From a virus, in the IMG/VR virus record IMGVR_UViG_3300030331_000311, positions 1 through 21,464 of that record: a stretch of 21,464 bases of DNA; one strand, 5' to 3'. The notes below the pieces were generated by a model that worked only from the letters and a program-made list of their open reading frames with translations, was not told where the DNA came from and made no database searches. A program made the translations under genes and the position numbers. This document shows positions 7,703 through 18,200 of this stretch, piece after piece. Position 1 is the first letter of the stretch. Each line of letters starts with the position of its first letter.

Positions 7703-8484
7703 TGATTGCACCAGCAGTAGGTTTTGGTATTGTTTCTGGCGGTCTTAATTTTTTAAGCGGAATAGCAAACTATCAGGCACAAAGACAAGATTATGTTAAT
7801 AAATTAGCTTATAAAAAAGCATCTGATGAATTTGCCACCTGGTCTGCCAGGCAGCAAGCATCTCAAACAGATTTAAATAATCAATATAGGTTTTGGGGAG
7901 AAAAAATAAATTATGGTCAAAGTCTTGCATATACAAATTCTCTTAGAAATTATGAATTAAGCAAAGCAATAGTTAGTGCAGAAGAAGTTACAAGAGCAAG
8001 GGCATCTGCTGGTGCAGATTACATAAGTACAAGCGAAGCGTTTGCTCAAGGGTTTCAACAAGAAGCAATGTCTGATGCCGTAGCTTTATATCAATACAAT
8101 GTGCAAGCATTAAAAGCTAGAAGTACTATTGCAGCGGGTGCTACTGAAGGGCCATCTGTAGATAGGTTGATGAATGATTACGCAAGACAGGTAGGAGATT
8201 TTACAACGTTAAAACGTATCAATGATGGATTCAAAGAAGGTCAATACAACAGGCAGCAAGCTGGTGCTGTATCTCAATTTTTAAATCAATACAATAGTCA
8301 GCAGTTTTATCAACAGCAAGAGTATCTTGATCCTATTCCACCATTTGCTCCATTGCCTACTTTAATTGGCCCAGCAGGGCCATCAATGGTTGGCAGCGGG
8401 CCAAGTGCAGGGGCAGCATTACTTGGTTCTGTTGCTGGTGGTTTATCTGCTGGGTTATCTACTTATGGAGCGTTGAAAGCGTAA
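7702..8484 (+). CDS. Internal virion protein B, T7 gp14 family
   Basis: The 260-residue product (T7 gp14 is 196) begins with a Gly/Ala-rich hydrophobic stretch, then long Ala/Gln-rich helices with YQAQRQDYVNKLAY near residues 24-38 and EEVTRARASAGADYISTSEA near residues 95-115. The C-terminus is Gln/Tyr-rich, then Pro/Gly-rich, and ends in a small hydrophobic Gly/Ala segment (about residues 225-258). In T7, gp14 is the first protein ejected and forms an outer-membrane pore continuing the tail. The Gly/Ala hydrophobic ends fit membrane insertion. The call rests on order, size and this composition. TAATG overlaps occur at both ends (7700-7704 and 8482-8486). Confidence 0.82.
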   Translation: MIAPAVGFGIVSGGLNFLSGIANYQAQRQDYVNKLAYKKASDEFATWSARQQASQTDLNNQYRFWGEKINYGQSLAYTNSLRNYELSKAIVSAEEVTRARASAGADYISTSEAFAQGFQQEAMSDAVALYQYNVQALKARSTIAAGATEGPSVDRLMNDYARQVGDFTTLKRINDGFKEGQYNRQQAGAVSQFLNQYNSQQFYQQQEYLDPIPPFAPLPTLIGPAGPSMVGSGPSAGAALLGSVAGGLSAGLSTYGALKA

Positions 8485-10730
8485 TGGTACAAGAACTTCC
8501 AAAAAATCAATTAAATCCTACTGCCAAGCCAGTAAATAGATTTTTGTCTTATAGGTCAGAACAGCCCGCTGCACCACCTAAGTTAGTAGAAATGCCGACT
8601 CCAAAAGGTGTCAATATTATTCAACGATCTAACGAGATGAATGTTCAAGGCTACAACAGCTTTAAACAGTTATCTGACGCTTTAAAGCAAACAAGCCAGG
8701 CTGTTAGTCAGCTAGGGCCAGTTGTTAAAAGCATTGAAGAGCAGAAAGGTAGAAATGATGTTTTAAAAGCTTACGCATTAAGCAATAAACAAGCTATAAA
8801 TAATGCAGAAAATTACGCTGCAACTAATAAGCAAGTGTCCAGGGAAGATGCCATTGCAGGCATGATGATGGATGAAGTTAATCCCTGGAGGCAAAAGGCA
8901 AGAGAAGACCAACTTAGTAAATTAGCTGCTGGTGAAGCTGGTATATATATGGATAGGGCCTACAACAAATATGCGGCAGAGATAGTATCTTTAGATCCTT
9001 TAAACCCAAGATTAGATCAAATAAAAGCAGAAGCCGTTACGCAATTAGCTCAAGATTGGGGGGTTGATGAAACAAGTGCAAGTTTTATTGATTTTACAAT
9101 TCCTTCTGTGAACAAGTCATGGCAGGGTTTTAACAGTAAGCATTTAAAAGCATATACAAAATTTCAAAAAGAATTACAAAAAACATTAACTAAAGCACAG
9201 CTATACCAGGCATTAACAAATTGGAAAAAAGAAGAATTAACAGAAAATGATTTAGTAGCAAGTTTAGGAACTATTCTTAATGACCAGGTAAAAAAATTAG
9301 GTTTACCTTTAGAGCCAACAGAATTTAAAAAGGATGTTTTATTGGCATTAAGAGCACAGCTTGAAGTAGAAGCTATAGATCCAAACAATAAACATTCCCA
9401 AAGAGCTGCTAGTTATCTAGGAATGTTAGAAAGTGTGCCAGTACACATGGTTACAGATGACGAAGGTAATGTCACAAAAATAACTACTGCTGGTGAAATG
9501 TTTGGTGCAGATTTTCTTATTGAATCTAATAAAATTGGTAATGCTGCACATCAAATAAATAAAAGAAGAGAAGAGGCGGCAGAAAAAGATTTTGTTCTTA
9601 AATGGGCCGAAACTATTGTTCCATTAGAAAAAGGTAGTGCAGAATATAACGCTGCTGTAGCTGAATTATTATCAGATGATAGCTTGCAATATGCTAAAAG
9701 AATAAAACTGTTCCAGGAAATAGATCAGTTAGATGAAACTGCTGCAAAAACTACATTTAATACTGCACCTGTAGAAGAAATATTTGCATTAAATCAAAGC
9801 AGGCATGGGGTTAAATACGATGAAGTTGCAGTTAGAAAAGAATTAACTGAAGCATTAGCTGGTATTCCACCAGAATTAGCAGCATATAAAACAAAGAAAT
9901 GGCAAGAATTTGCAACCATGACAAGACAAAAAAGATCTGAAGCTAGTGGTGCGTACGAAACAACCATAATTAATAAAAAAATAAAAGAAGCTACGCAGTT
10001 ACAAGTAGATACTTACTACAAAGATTTTGGCCCTTTGTATTTGGATAAAAATTTAGACTTAAGCAAACTTGATATGGATGCTTACATAAGTAATTTAAAG
10101 CCACTTCAGCAGGGAGGAGCTATGACTTATAGCGGAACATTAGAGGATAAAGTATTTGCAGATTTAACTAACGAAATAAACCAAAGAGGTAATTTAGATC
10201 CAGCAGAGCAAACACAAGTAATTGTTAAAAGTATTACTGAATTTAATAAAGACAAAGAAGCTATAAAAAATATGTTTCCTTTACCAAAAGTTAAACAAAA
10301 AAAAGATCAAAAACAAATAGATATTCCACCCGCTTACAGTCTTGGTGCGGGAGATACAATTCCTATGTCAAGAATAGAAAAAAACGACTATAAACAGTTT
10401 CCATTATTTAATAAAGAAAGCACACAAAAAGTATTGAAATTGGTAATGGAGGGAAATCCTATACCTGTACCTATGCGATCAGCAGCAAATAAATACAATA
10501 TCTCGCCATATCAGTTACTTATTGATACTTTAGAGCATTATAAAGATGAAGAGTTTTATCCTAATGAAGACACAAAAAACTTTCTTTTAAGAAAAGGAAA
10601 CAAGCTGAAAGGATTAAAAGATTCAGCTAAAGGGTTTTCTCCAGGAACAGGTCAATTATCTGATGCTACTAATTACATTGCTTATGTTTTAAGTGGCACA
10701 GCACCAAAACGATTTATTTACAGAGGTTAA
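8484..10730 (+). CDS. Internal virion protein C, T7 gp15 family
   Basis: The 748-residue product is essentially the same length as T7 gp15 (747). It is almost entirely helical and soluble-looking with no signal peptide or membrane segment. Residues 55-80 (SFKQLSDALKQTSQAVSQLG) and the later MMDEVNPWRQKAREDQLSKL fit the gp15 N-terminal helical bundle. The C-terminal 150 residues contain NKYNISPYQLLIDTLEHYKD and end TAPKRFIYRG. In T7, gp15 forms a hexameric periplasmic tube with gp16 for DNA transit. No lytic transglycosylase motif was found, so the muralytic function has not moved here. The ATG overlaps the upstream stop by one base; 3 nt separate it from the next gene. Confidence 0.85.
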   Translation: MVQELPKNQLNPTAKPVNRFLSYRSEQPAAPPKLVEMPTPKGVNIIQRSNEMNVQGYNSFKQLSDALKQTSQAVSQLGPVVKSIEEQKGRNDVLKAYALSNKQAINNAENYAATNKQVSREDAIAGMMMDEVNPWRQKAREDQLSKLAAGEAGIYMDRAYNKYAAEIVSLDPLNPRLDQIKAEAVTQLAQDWGVDETSASFIDFTIPSVNKSWQGFNSKHLKAYTKFQKELQKTLTKAQLYQALTNWKKEELTENDLVASLGTILNDQVKKLGLPLEPTEFKKDVLLALRAQLEVEAIDPNNKHSQRAASYLGMLESVPVHMVTDDEGNVTKITTAGEMFGADFLIESNKIGNAAHQINKRREEAAEKDFVLKWAETIVPLEKGSAEYNAAVAELLSDDSLQYAKRIKLFQEIDQLDETAAKTTFNTAPVEEIFALNQSRHGVKYDEVAVRKELTEALAGIPPELAAYKTKKWQEFATMTRQKRSEASGAYETTIINKKIKEATQLQVDTYYKDFGPLYLDKNLDLSKLDMDAYISNLKPLQQGGAMTYSGTLEDKVFADLTNEINQRGNLDPAEQTQVIVKSITEFNKDKEAIKNMFPLPKVKQKKDQKQIDIPPAYSLGAGDTIPMSRIEKNDYKQFPLFNKESTQKVLKLVMEGNPIPVPMRSAANKYNISPYQLLIDTLEHYKDEEFYPNEDTKNFLLRKGNKLKGLKDSAKGFSPGTGQLSDATNYIAYVLSGTAPKRFIYRG

Positions 10731-10733
10731 GTC

Positions 10734-13700
10734 ATGCCATTAGAACAAGATCCAAACACAAATGAATTAATTACTAAACCTGTCGAGGAAGAAGAAACTC
10801 TTGTAGCAGAAGTTGAGGAAGAAACAGAGAAGAAACAAGGAGAACTTGATCATCCTTGGTGGGATGTAACAGAAGGCAGAGGTGGTGCAGCATTAGAGTC
10901 AGTTAAAAATTTTGCTGGCAAAGTAAAAAAAGGTAATGTTACAGGCGGTGATGTTGGTGATTTATTTGGTTCATTATTGCATTTACAAGCTGAATTAACT
11001 TTGCCTGAGCATTTAGATAATACTTATGCTTTAGGAACAATCAAAGCTATTGGTAATGCTACAAAGGCTATTACTGACATGAGAAAAGGAGATTATACAG
11101 ATTATGCAATAGGTAGAGGTGCGGACGAATTTGTAGAAAGTGGATATAAAGCAGGCGGTTTTAAGCCTCCTTCAGAAATGACAACCGCTGAAAAAAGAGG
11201 TGATGATTTTAGGTCATCTTTAATGTTAAATGCTTATTTAGCGGCTGCTACAATCCCTGCTGGAGCGTTACTAAGTGCCTCTAAGATTCCTTTTGTTGTT
11301 AAAGCAGTTCAAGGTTTAGATCCTACAAAAGCAAAAACATTTATGAGGGCAATAGGTAGGGTTGCTGCAATAAATGCCATTGATGAAATACCAAGCACAT
11401 TCTTAGATGACAATAGAGGAAACTTTGGTACTAAACCTGGAATGAGTTTTTCTGAGGCATCAAATGCTGCTTTTGGATATAATTTAGCTCTTTCTTCTAC
11501 GGCTGCGGTTGGCTTAAATGCAATACCGTTAAAACAGCTTTTTGCAAAAAGAGCAAAAGAATTAAAACTTTTTCAGGAAGCTAAAAGAGCATTAAAAGGG
11601 GAATCTATGACTACCCCAAGAAGGATGTATAGAAATACGCAAAAAGCTAATGGAATTATCACAGAGGATGCTGGTGGTAAATTTGCTTTCACAAAAAACG
11701 TAGATCCTGATGGCACTAATGCTGAAAAAGTTACAGCAAAAACACCAGAATCAGATTCAGTTGAAGAGGCATTACAAAATTTAGATAATACATTAATAGC
11801 AGAAGTTGATAAGGTAGAAACAAACATACCTGAAGTAATAGAACAAATATCTAAAAGAGCTGGTGACGGTGATCAACAACCTTTAAGATATAGCGATGTA
11901 TCTGCACCGACAGAAAGCCTTGCAATAACTGATATTAATGCTCGTATAGGACAAGTGCCAACAGATAATTTAATGTCTCTTGCAAATCCTAAAAATGGCA
12001 CAGAGTTGTTTGACGTAATATCAGATGCCACAGGCAAAGAATTTGAAGAATTTACAAGAGTAGATGTTGTTAATGGTATTAAAAAATTAGAAGGTGAAGG
12101 CAGAACATTAATGCCTAACAGGTTAATGGGCATGCCATATATTAATGTAAATGAAATAAAGTTAGATCCAGTTAGGTTTCAATATAAAGGCGGTGTTGAT
12201 GCTCAAGGAGTACAAAAAGGTCAATCATTAGAAGGTGTAGAAAAATGGAATAACGATGCAGAAGGTGTAGTACAGGTATGGGAAGATTCAGACGGAATAG
12301 TTAATATGGTTAATGGACATAACAGATTGCAAAAAGCAAAAGAATTAGGCATACCTTCAGTTAAAGTTGAATTTTTAGATGCTCCAGATGCTATAACTGC
12401 GAGGCAACAAGGAGCATTAACTAATATTGCTCAAGGTGGTGGCACTCCTTTTGATGCTGCTAATTTCTTAAAAGAATCAAACATAACAAGTCCAGAGCAA
12501 TTAACAGATATAGGAGTTCCGTTAAAGTCTGGTTTAGGAGCTAAAGGTTTAGCTCTTAGCAAGTTGCCGCAAAATATTTACCAGGACGTATTAGACGGCA
12601 AAATATCACAAAACAGAGGATTCTTGCTTGGTGGTAGTGGTCTTGATGAAACTGGCATGCAAACTGCATATAAAGTTTTACAAAAGAAAGATGTAACTGA
12701 CGCAACTTTTTCTGAAGTATTGCAACAAGCTAAAAATGCTCCTACAGCAGAAGGCGGCCAAGTTGATTTGTTTGGTAATACAGAAATGTTGAATTTAATG
12801 ATTGAGAAGGGCCAGTTAGCAGCATCTATTAGAAGAAATTTAGTTCAGGATCGTAATTTATTTAGAAGAGCTGGTCAAGGTGCAGATAGACTAGAGGCTG
12901 CTGGTAGTAAAATTGACAGGTTTGAAGCTGCAAATCAAAAGAATTTTGCTGAATCTGCAATAGCACAGTTTGATGCTGACAAATATGCAGATACAAATAT
13001 AAGCAAATTATTAAACGAAGGTGCAGAACAGATTGGTCAGGGAGCAAAAGTTGGAGTAGTCACAAGAAGAATACAGCCAAAAATAATAAATGAAATATTA
13101 GATAATCCTGTCTTACCTACTAAAACACCTGAAATACAAACAGAATTACCTACTGCAACAGAATTACCTAGTAGGCAGGCAATGATAAACAATATAATTA
13201 AAAAAGCTGCAATGAATGGAGAAGTAAGGCCTCCTAGTACACCTTTAATACAAACTCCTAAGCCGTCAGACGTAAGCATCAGCAAAGTAATTAAAGAGCT
13301 AGACGAAGGTATAGAAAAAGGTCAGATAGAAGCAAGTGACGATGCAATACGTTTGTTTAGTGACGAATTAAGACTTGGCGATGAACACAAAACTTTAGAT
13401 GACGCTATAAATGCAGATCGTGTTGCTGCCAAAAGGGATGAAATAGGTTGGGATAATATGACTTACGAGCAGAAAAAGAATAAAGATTTTTTAAAAATTA
13501 TGGAAGAAAGTAGCAAAAAATTTGTTAGGCAAATGGAAACTGATCCTATTAATAAGTTAAAAAAAGAAATTCCTACTTTATCCGTAGATCAATTACAAGC
13601 TAAAAAATTAGAGTTAGAAAAAGGTGGCTATCCACTTACAAAAAGAGTTGCAGGCAATATACAAAGAAAAAGAAATCAATTCCCTTATGTAGAAACTAGA

Positions 13701-15293
13701 CAAAAAGCCGAACAAGCAAGATTAGATTTAGTTTCAGATGAAAATTTAAATAAAATATATAAAGATGGCGAAGAAATAGGTGATCAAATATTTGAAGCAG
13801 AATTGAAAAGAATTGAAGAGTTAGAAGCAAATGCGTCTAATAGTTTAGATCCAAGATTAATAGGTCAAGCAGAGTATGACCTGGTGTTAAATGAATTAAA
13901 CAATAAAACTACGCAAGGATTTAAATTACCTAATGAATTTGCAAGAATGAAACCTCGTTACGGTTTAGGTGAAATTGAATTTGATAATGATTTAGATAGG
14001 GTTGCATACATTATTAGAAGTAAAGCTAAAAAATCTGCAAGAGAAGATGACATAATTGCAATGCTAAAACAGCAAGGTGTAGATCCTGACAAGGCAAGAG
14101 CACATGGAAGCAAGGTGCATCAATTTGTAAAAAACTATGTAAAAGAAGAAACTGGTAGTGCTGCTGCAAACAATGCTGCGGGTATGGTCATAAAAGTACC
14201 TGACCAGGGATTCTTTGAAGCACCAAGCATGAGTTTTGCTCCAAATGTTGATTTTACTGGCGGTACTTATAACGAGGCAAACGTAAGGAGAGCATTAGAG
14301 TTGTATAAACAAAGGTTAAAAATTAACCAAATGGATCAACTTGCTGATTATGGACAGCGTATTGCAGATGATGCAGAAGGTATTTTGAATCAAAGCAAAG
14401 AGTTGGCTTATGAAGCAAATAAAGCTTTAAAAGAAGCGATGATTATTTCTGGTATAGAACCAGGCAAAGTTAAATTTTTAGATGAACTTAATATGGATCA
14501 AATGTTTTCGTTTGAAGATAATGTAAGATCTACTGCACAATGGCGGCCTGACATAGCTACTTTTATGGCTCGAAATCCTTCTGATCCATTAAGTAATATG
14601 GGGGTGGGTCAAACTTCGGCAATATTTGTTCCTCCTGATTATCAGGGCGCAATGAGAGGTTCGATTTATTTGTCTCTTCATGGAAATTTGAGAAGACGTT
14701 TAGGAGGCGAGTTATCAGGTGTTTCACAGAAAGGTAGGAGATTTTTTGCTGATGCTGGTCATGAAGCATTTCATGCTGTGCAGGCTATGTTAAATAATTT
14801 AGGTGATAAAAGGTTAGCTAATGCTTTAGAACAGCCAAAAGCTATAGAAGAGATGATTTCTATTATTAAACGATCTCAGGGTAATTTTCAACCTGGTATG
14901 AACAATAAAGAAATACAAGCGGAAGCATTTGGTCAATGGTTTAGCGACAGGACAGTAAAATTACAAGACGGTGGATTAAAAGCTGTATTTGAAAGAGCTA
15001 AAAAATATTTAAATGAATTTGGTAGAAAATTAAGATTAATACTAAAAAAAGATCCTACCTATGTTGATGTTTTTGAGTTAGCAGCAAGCGGTGCTATTGC
15101 AAGGAAGTCAAAAGTAAATAAACTTACACCAATACAACTAGAAACCATGATAGGTAAAATGGATGCTGAATTAGATCGAAGCATCCCTGAGCTAACGCAG
15201 CGTATTAATGATTATTTGGTCACTAAAAAGATTGAATATGAGAATATGCTTAACGGTTGGAATGATTCTGTAGCAAAAGGAGGTTGTATCTAA
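10734..15293 (+). CDS. Polyvalent-type internal virion protein: ParB-like plus HExxH metallopeptidase
   Basis: This 1519-residue protein sits where T7 encodes gp16 but shows a different architecture. Residues 1-45 are very acidic; residues 162-180 are hydrophobic. A ParB-like module spans about 469-560 with the G528-H529-N530-R531 motif, followed by KLPQNIYQDVLDGKISQNRG (610-629), closely resembling the ParB helix-turn-helix region. Residues 1075-1134 (GEIEFDNDLDRVAYII) resemble a module common in phage polyvalent proteins. Near the C-terminus GHEAFHAVQ gives a zincin site, H1343-E1344-x-x-H1347, with E1397 in EIQAEAF (or E1393) as the likely third ligand; GSIYLSLHGN precedes it. No lytic transglycosylase motif is seen. 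AGAGGT at 10722-10727 is a fair ribosome site. The likely role is an injected DNA-binding, protease-like effector that also fills the gp16 structural slot; that role is inferred. Confidence 0.75.
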   Translation: MPLEQDPNTNELITKPVEEEETLVAEVEEETEKKQGELDHPWWDVTEGRGGAALESVKNFAGKVKKGNVTGGDVGDLFGSLLHLQAELTLPEHLDNTYALGTIKAIGNATKAITDMRKGDYTDYAIGRGADEFVESGYKAGGFKPPSEMTTAEKRGDDFRSSLMLNAYLAAATIPAGALLSASKIPFVVKAVQGLDPTKAKTFMRAIGRVAAINAIDEIPSTFLDDNRGNFGTKPGMSFSEASNAAFGYNLALSSTAAVGLNAIPLKQLFAKRAKELKLFQEAKRALKGESMTTPRRMYRNTQKANGIITEDAGGKFAFTKNVDPDGTNAEKVTAKTPESDSVEEALQNLDNTLIAEVDKVETNIPEVIEQISKRAGDGDQQPLRYSDVSAPTESLAITDINARIGQVPTDNLMSLANPKNGTELFDVISDATGKEFEEFTRVDVVNGIKKLEGEGRTLMPNRLMGMPYINVNEIKLDPVRFQYKGGVDAQGVQKGQSLEGVEKWNNDAEGVVQVWEDSDGIVNMVNGHNRLQKAKELGIPSVKVEFLDAPDAITARQQGALTNIAQGGGTPFDAANFLKESNITSPEQLTDIGVPLKSGLGAKGLALSKLPQNIYQDVLDGKISQNRGFLLGGSGLDETGMQTAYKVLQKKDVTDATFSEVLQQAKNAPTAEGGQVDLFGNTEMLNLMIEKGQLAASIRRNLVQDRNLFRRAGQGADRLEAAGSKIDRFEAANQKNFAESAIAQFDADKYADTNISKLLNEGAEQIGQGAKVGVVTRRIQPKIINEILDNPVLPTKTPEIQTELPTATELPSRQAMINNIIKKAAMNGEVRPPSTPLIQTPKPSDVSISKVIKELDEGIEKGQIEASDDAIRLFSDELRLGDEHKTLDDAINADRVAAKRDEIGWDNMTYEQKKNKDFLKIMEESSKKFVRQMETDPINKLKKEIPTLSVDQLQAKKLELEKGGYPLTKRVAGNIQRKRNQFPYVETRQKAEQARLDLVSDENLNKIYKDGEEIGDQIFEAELKRIEELEANASNSLDPRLIGQAEYDLVLNELNNKTTQGFKLPNEFARMKPRYGLGEIEFDNDLDRVAYIIRSKAKKSAREDDIIAMLKQQGVDPDKARAHGSKVHQFVKNYVKEETGSAAANNAAGMVIKVPDQGFFEAPSMSFAPNVDFTGGTYNEANVRRALELYKQRLKINQMDQLADYGQRIADDAEGILNQSKELAYEANKALKEAMIISGIEPGKVKFLDELNMDQMFSFEDNVRSTAQWRPDIATFMARNPSDPLSNMGVGQTSAIFVPPDYQGAMRGSIYLSLHGNLRRRLGGELSGVSQKGRRFFADAGHEAFHAVQAMLNNLGDKRLANALEQPKAIEEMISIIKRSQGNFQPGMNNKEIQAEAFGQWFSDRTVKLQDGGLKAVFERAKKYLNEFGRKLRLILKKDPTYVDVFELAASGAIARKSKVNKLTPIQLETMIGKMDAELDRSIPELTQRINDYLVTKKIEYENMLNGWNDSVAKGGCI
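15278..15283 (+). promoter_or_regulatory. Strong Shine-Dalgarno that fixes the start at 15293
   Basis: AGGAGG at 15278-15283 lies 9 nt before the ATG at 15293 and directly against the TTG at 15284. Only the ATG has workable spacing, so the longer TTG reading (three extra residues) is rejected. It is the best ribosome site in the window and lies inside the upstream coding sequence. Confidence 0.75.
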
Positions 15294-18200
15294 TGTCTAA
15301 ATGTGATGATTTATTTGAAAAACGTCAATCTTTAATAAGAAAAAAGGCAGAAGTTGACGAGCAGATAGCAAGGATGAAGACAATACAAATGTCTAATCAA
15401 ATGCCAAATGATGATACGTTCCTGGATGCAATGGATCGTACTGCTAAATATTTAGAAGATTTAGAAACACAAAAATTTATTAAACAATCTATAGAAGCTA
15501 AAAAGAAACCAGGTGTAAGTATTCCGCAGAATCAACCTACTAATTTTGTAAAAGAATTAAGAGATAGGCCAGAAGATGTTGTAGCTAATTGGGCTAATTA
15601 TTCGCAGGCATTATTAAGAGCTGGCAAAGATACATTAGATTCCAGGTTTGCATTTTTAAATTCTGATCCATTAAAAAGTGCTCAAATGTTATCGGACGCT
15701 TATGACGGTAAATTAAACATAAACCAAGCGTTAGATGCTGTTAATAAACTAACTGAAGGTGATAAAACATTTGTAGAAGACTTGGTTAGAGCTAGATGGT
15801 TTCATGACAAAGGCAAAGAAGCTTATATAAAAGCTGTTGATGATATTGATATATTTATGGAAAGAAATCCTAATGCAGAAGTACCAGCAGAGCTATTAGG
15901 CAAAACTTTCAATACTTACAAGTTAGCTTTAATGAGTGAAGCTACTTATGATTTTTATAGAAACCAATGGTCTAAAGCTGGTAGAGCACAGCAAGGTAGA
16001 TTATTTCCTGACCAGTTAGAGGTAGTGAATGATGCTGGGTCTGTTATACCTGACAATATAAAAACTGCTGAAGCTTATGTAGATTCTTTAGGTATCCAGG
16101 GCAAAAAGATTACCGACACAACAGAGGAAGAATCTATATCAAGAGTAATTACTGCTGCTTCCGAAAATATAACAAGACCAAAAGAGGCGATGGGTCAGTT
16201 AAATCTTGAATTAAATAATATAAGAATACAAGGTACAGACGTTAGAAAAAGATATGATCCTAAAATGGTAAAAGATGCCAGGTTTAGACATACAAATTTA
16301 TTAGCAAAAGATTCCCAATTATTTAATTTAAGAACTATGGGCCTTGCTTTTAGTTCTAATGTAGCTATGGCAATAAGAGGGCCGTATCATGCTTTATACA
16401 AAAACACTTTTTACAGACCATACGGAACATCTTTATCACAAGGTTTTATGGAAGCATGGCAGGCAAACTGGAAAGGTTACGCTGCTGCATATAAAGCTGT
16501 AAGGGAGTCAGGGAAAGAATTGTTTATGGATGCCTGGAAAGGTGACAGAATGTTTTATTCGAGCAATGTAGAGACTTATGGTAAGTTTTATGAACCAGTA
16601 GAAAAGAGAATTGCTGAACTAGAAGCTGATTTAAATGTAGAAGGAAATTGGAAAAGTTATTTAAATCCAGAAAAATACAGAAGAGAAATACATGCTGCTA
16701 CACGTTTATGGTTATTTAGAAAGACAAAACACCCAGCGGCATTAAGACCAGGATTCTCCGCACTAGCAGCTTTAGATGCACCCTTTGGTTACGGCTATCA
16801 TGTCTATAAATTAAGAACAGATTTAGAAATACAAGCTAGAAGAAATGGAGTTCAGCTAGGTTTATTTGACGAAGAATCAATAAACAAATATGTAAATGAT
16901 AAATTTGCAGAACAATTTTATAAATTAGACCCAACAGAAGCACAGATAAAAGCTTATAGACAAGAACAAAATATTCCACCTGGAATAATGGATGATAGGG
17001 CTGTTGCCGATGAAATTATAGAAACTAGAGTTGCTAACACTTATGGAGGGCCAGTTAATTTAGATGACCTTAGCAGAGGTGCGTCTGAGTTTTCACAAGA
17101 CATGAGATTTCAAAGTCCTCCTGGCGAGGGTAACTTTTTAGGTAAAAAATTCTATGAAGTTGTTAATGGAGCTAGGCAGTCATCTCCATTGTTTGACATT
17201 ACTATTGCACCATACCTTGTTGCACCAATGAAAGGTGTTTCGTTAGACATGAAAGGTCTTGGTTTTGCAAGTATTAATGATTGGATAGGTCACGCTACTG
17301 GTGCTAGAAGGTTAAGTCCAGAACAGATAGCTAGTGCAAAATCCGATGCAATACTTGCAATGCACATTTGGAGCATGGCTCTTATAGCAAAAGCTAATGA
17401 TCAGATAATAGGTAATGGGCCAACAAATCCTACAGAAAGGGCGGCATGGCTTACAGAACTAAAAGCAAAAGGCAAGAAACCTAACAGCATGTTTGGTGTA
17501 CCTTTAATTGGTGGTTTACCTATTGTTAATACTATGTTTTTGATAAGTGACATAATTGATTCTGGGCAAACAGCGGTGAGAAGTGATTTTGACAAAAAGA
17601 AAATAGCTGGTGCAATCCTAGATGTATTAGTAGGAAACATTGTTAGAAATACGTCTTTAGGTACTATTTCACAAATATTTGACCTTGCTTATGGTGATCA
17701 GTACGGAAGAAGAAGGCCGATGAATCTATTTGGTTATATAGGTGGCAGTCAAATACCAGGCATAGGAATTATAAGAAGCACAGAAAGAGCAACAAACTCA
17801 CAAAAATCTGATTTATATAGAGATGCACAAATAACTAAAAAAGATGAAGAAATATATGATATTGGTGTTTTAGAAAATGCAGAAAGATTTTTAAAAAATG
17901 CTGCATATAGCGTGACAGGTCTTGCTGGTGTAGCTGGTGGTTCTTACAAAGATAAAGATTGGTTAGGGTCTAACATAAAATTGCCTTTTGGTATGGAACT
18001 TGTTCATTACTTAGAACATAGATTTTTCCCTCATTTGCATCCAAACGATAAAGTATATGCTGAATTGCAAATGCTGGAGCTATTAGAACCACCAAATCCA
18101 TTGTTAAGAAAAAGATTAATGGATGTACCAATGGACGATGATTTACAAAAAGAATTTAACGATACTTATGGGTCTATTGCTCCAGGAGCAAATGGTGTAC

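Noticed and set aside
15284-15292. TTG at 15284 as the start of the 1140-aa gene
   Set aside because: It abuts the Shine-Dalgarno with no spacing; the ATG at 15293 has 9-nt spacing and overlaps the upstream stop.
15266-15295. Possible programmed -1 frameshift fusing the two large gp16-position proteins
   Set aside because: The -1 frame is open only from 15266, the A run (AAAA, 15275-15278) does not form a canonical slippery heptamer in the upstream frame, and an ideally spaced AGGAGG with a TAATG overlap explains separate initiation.
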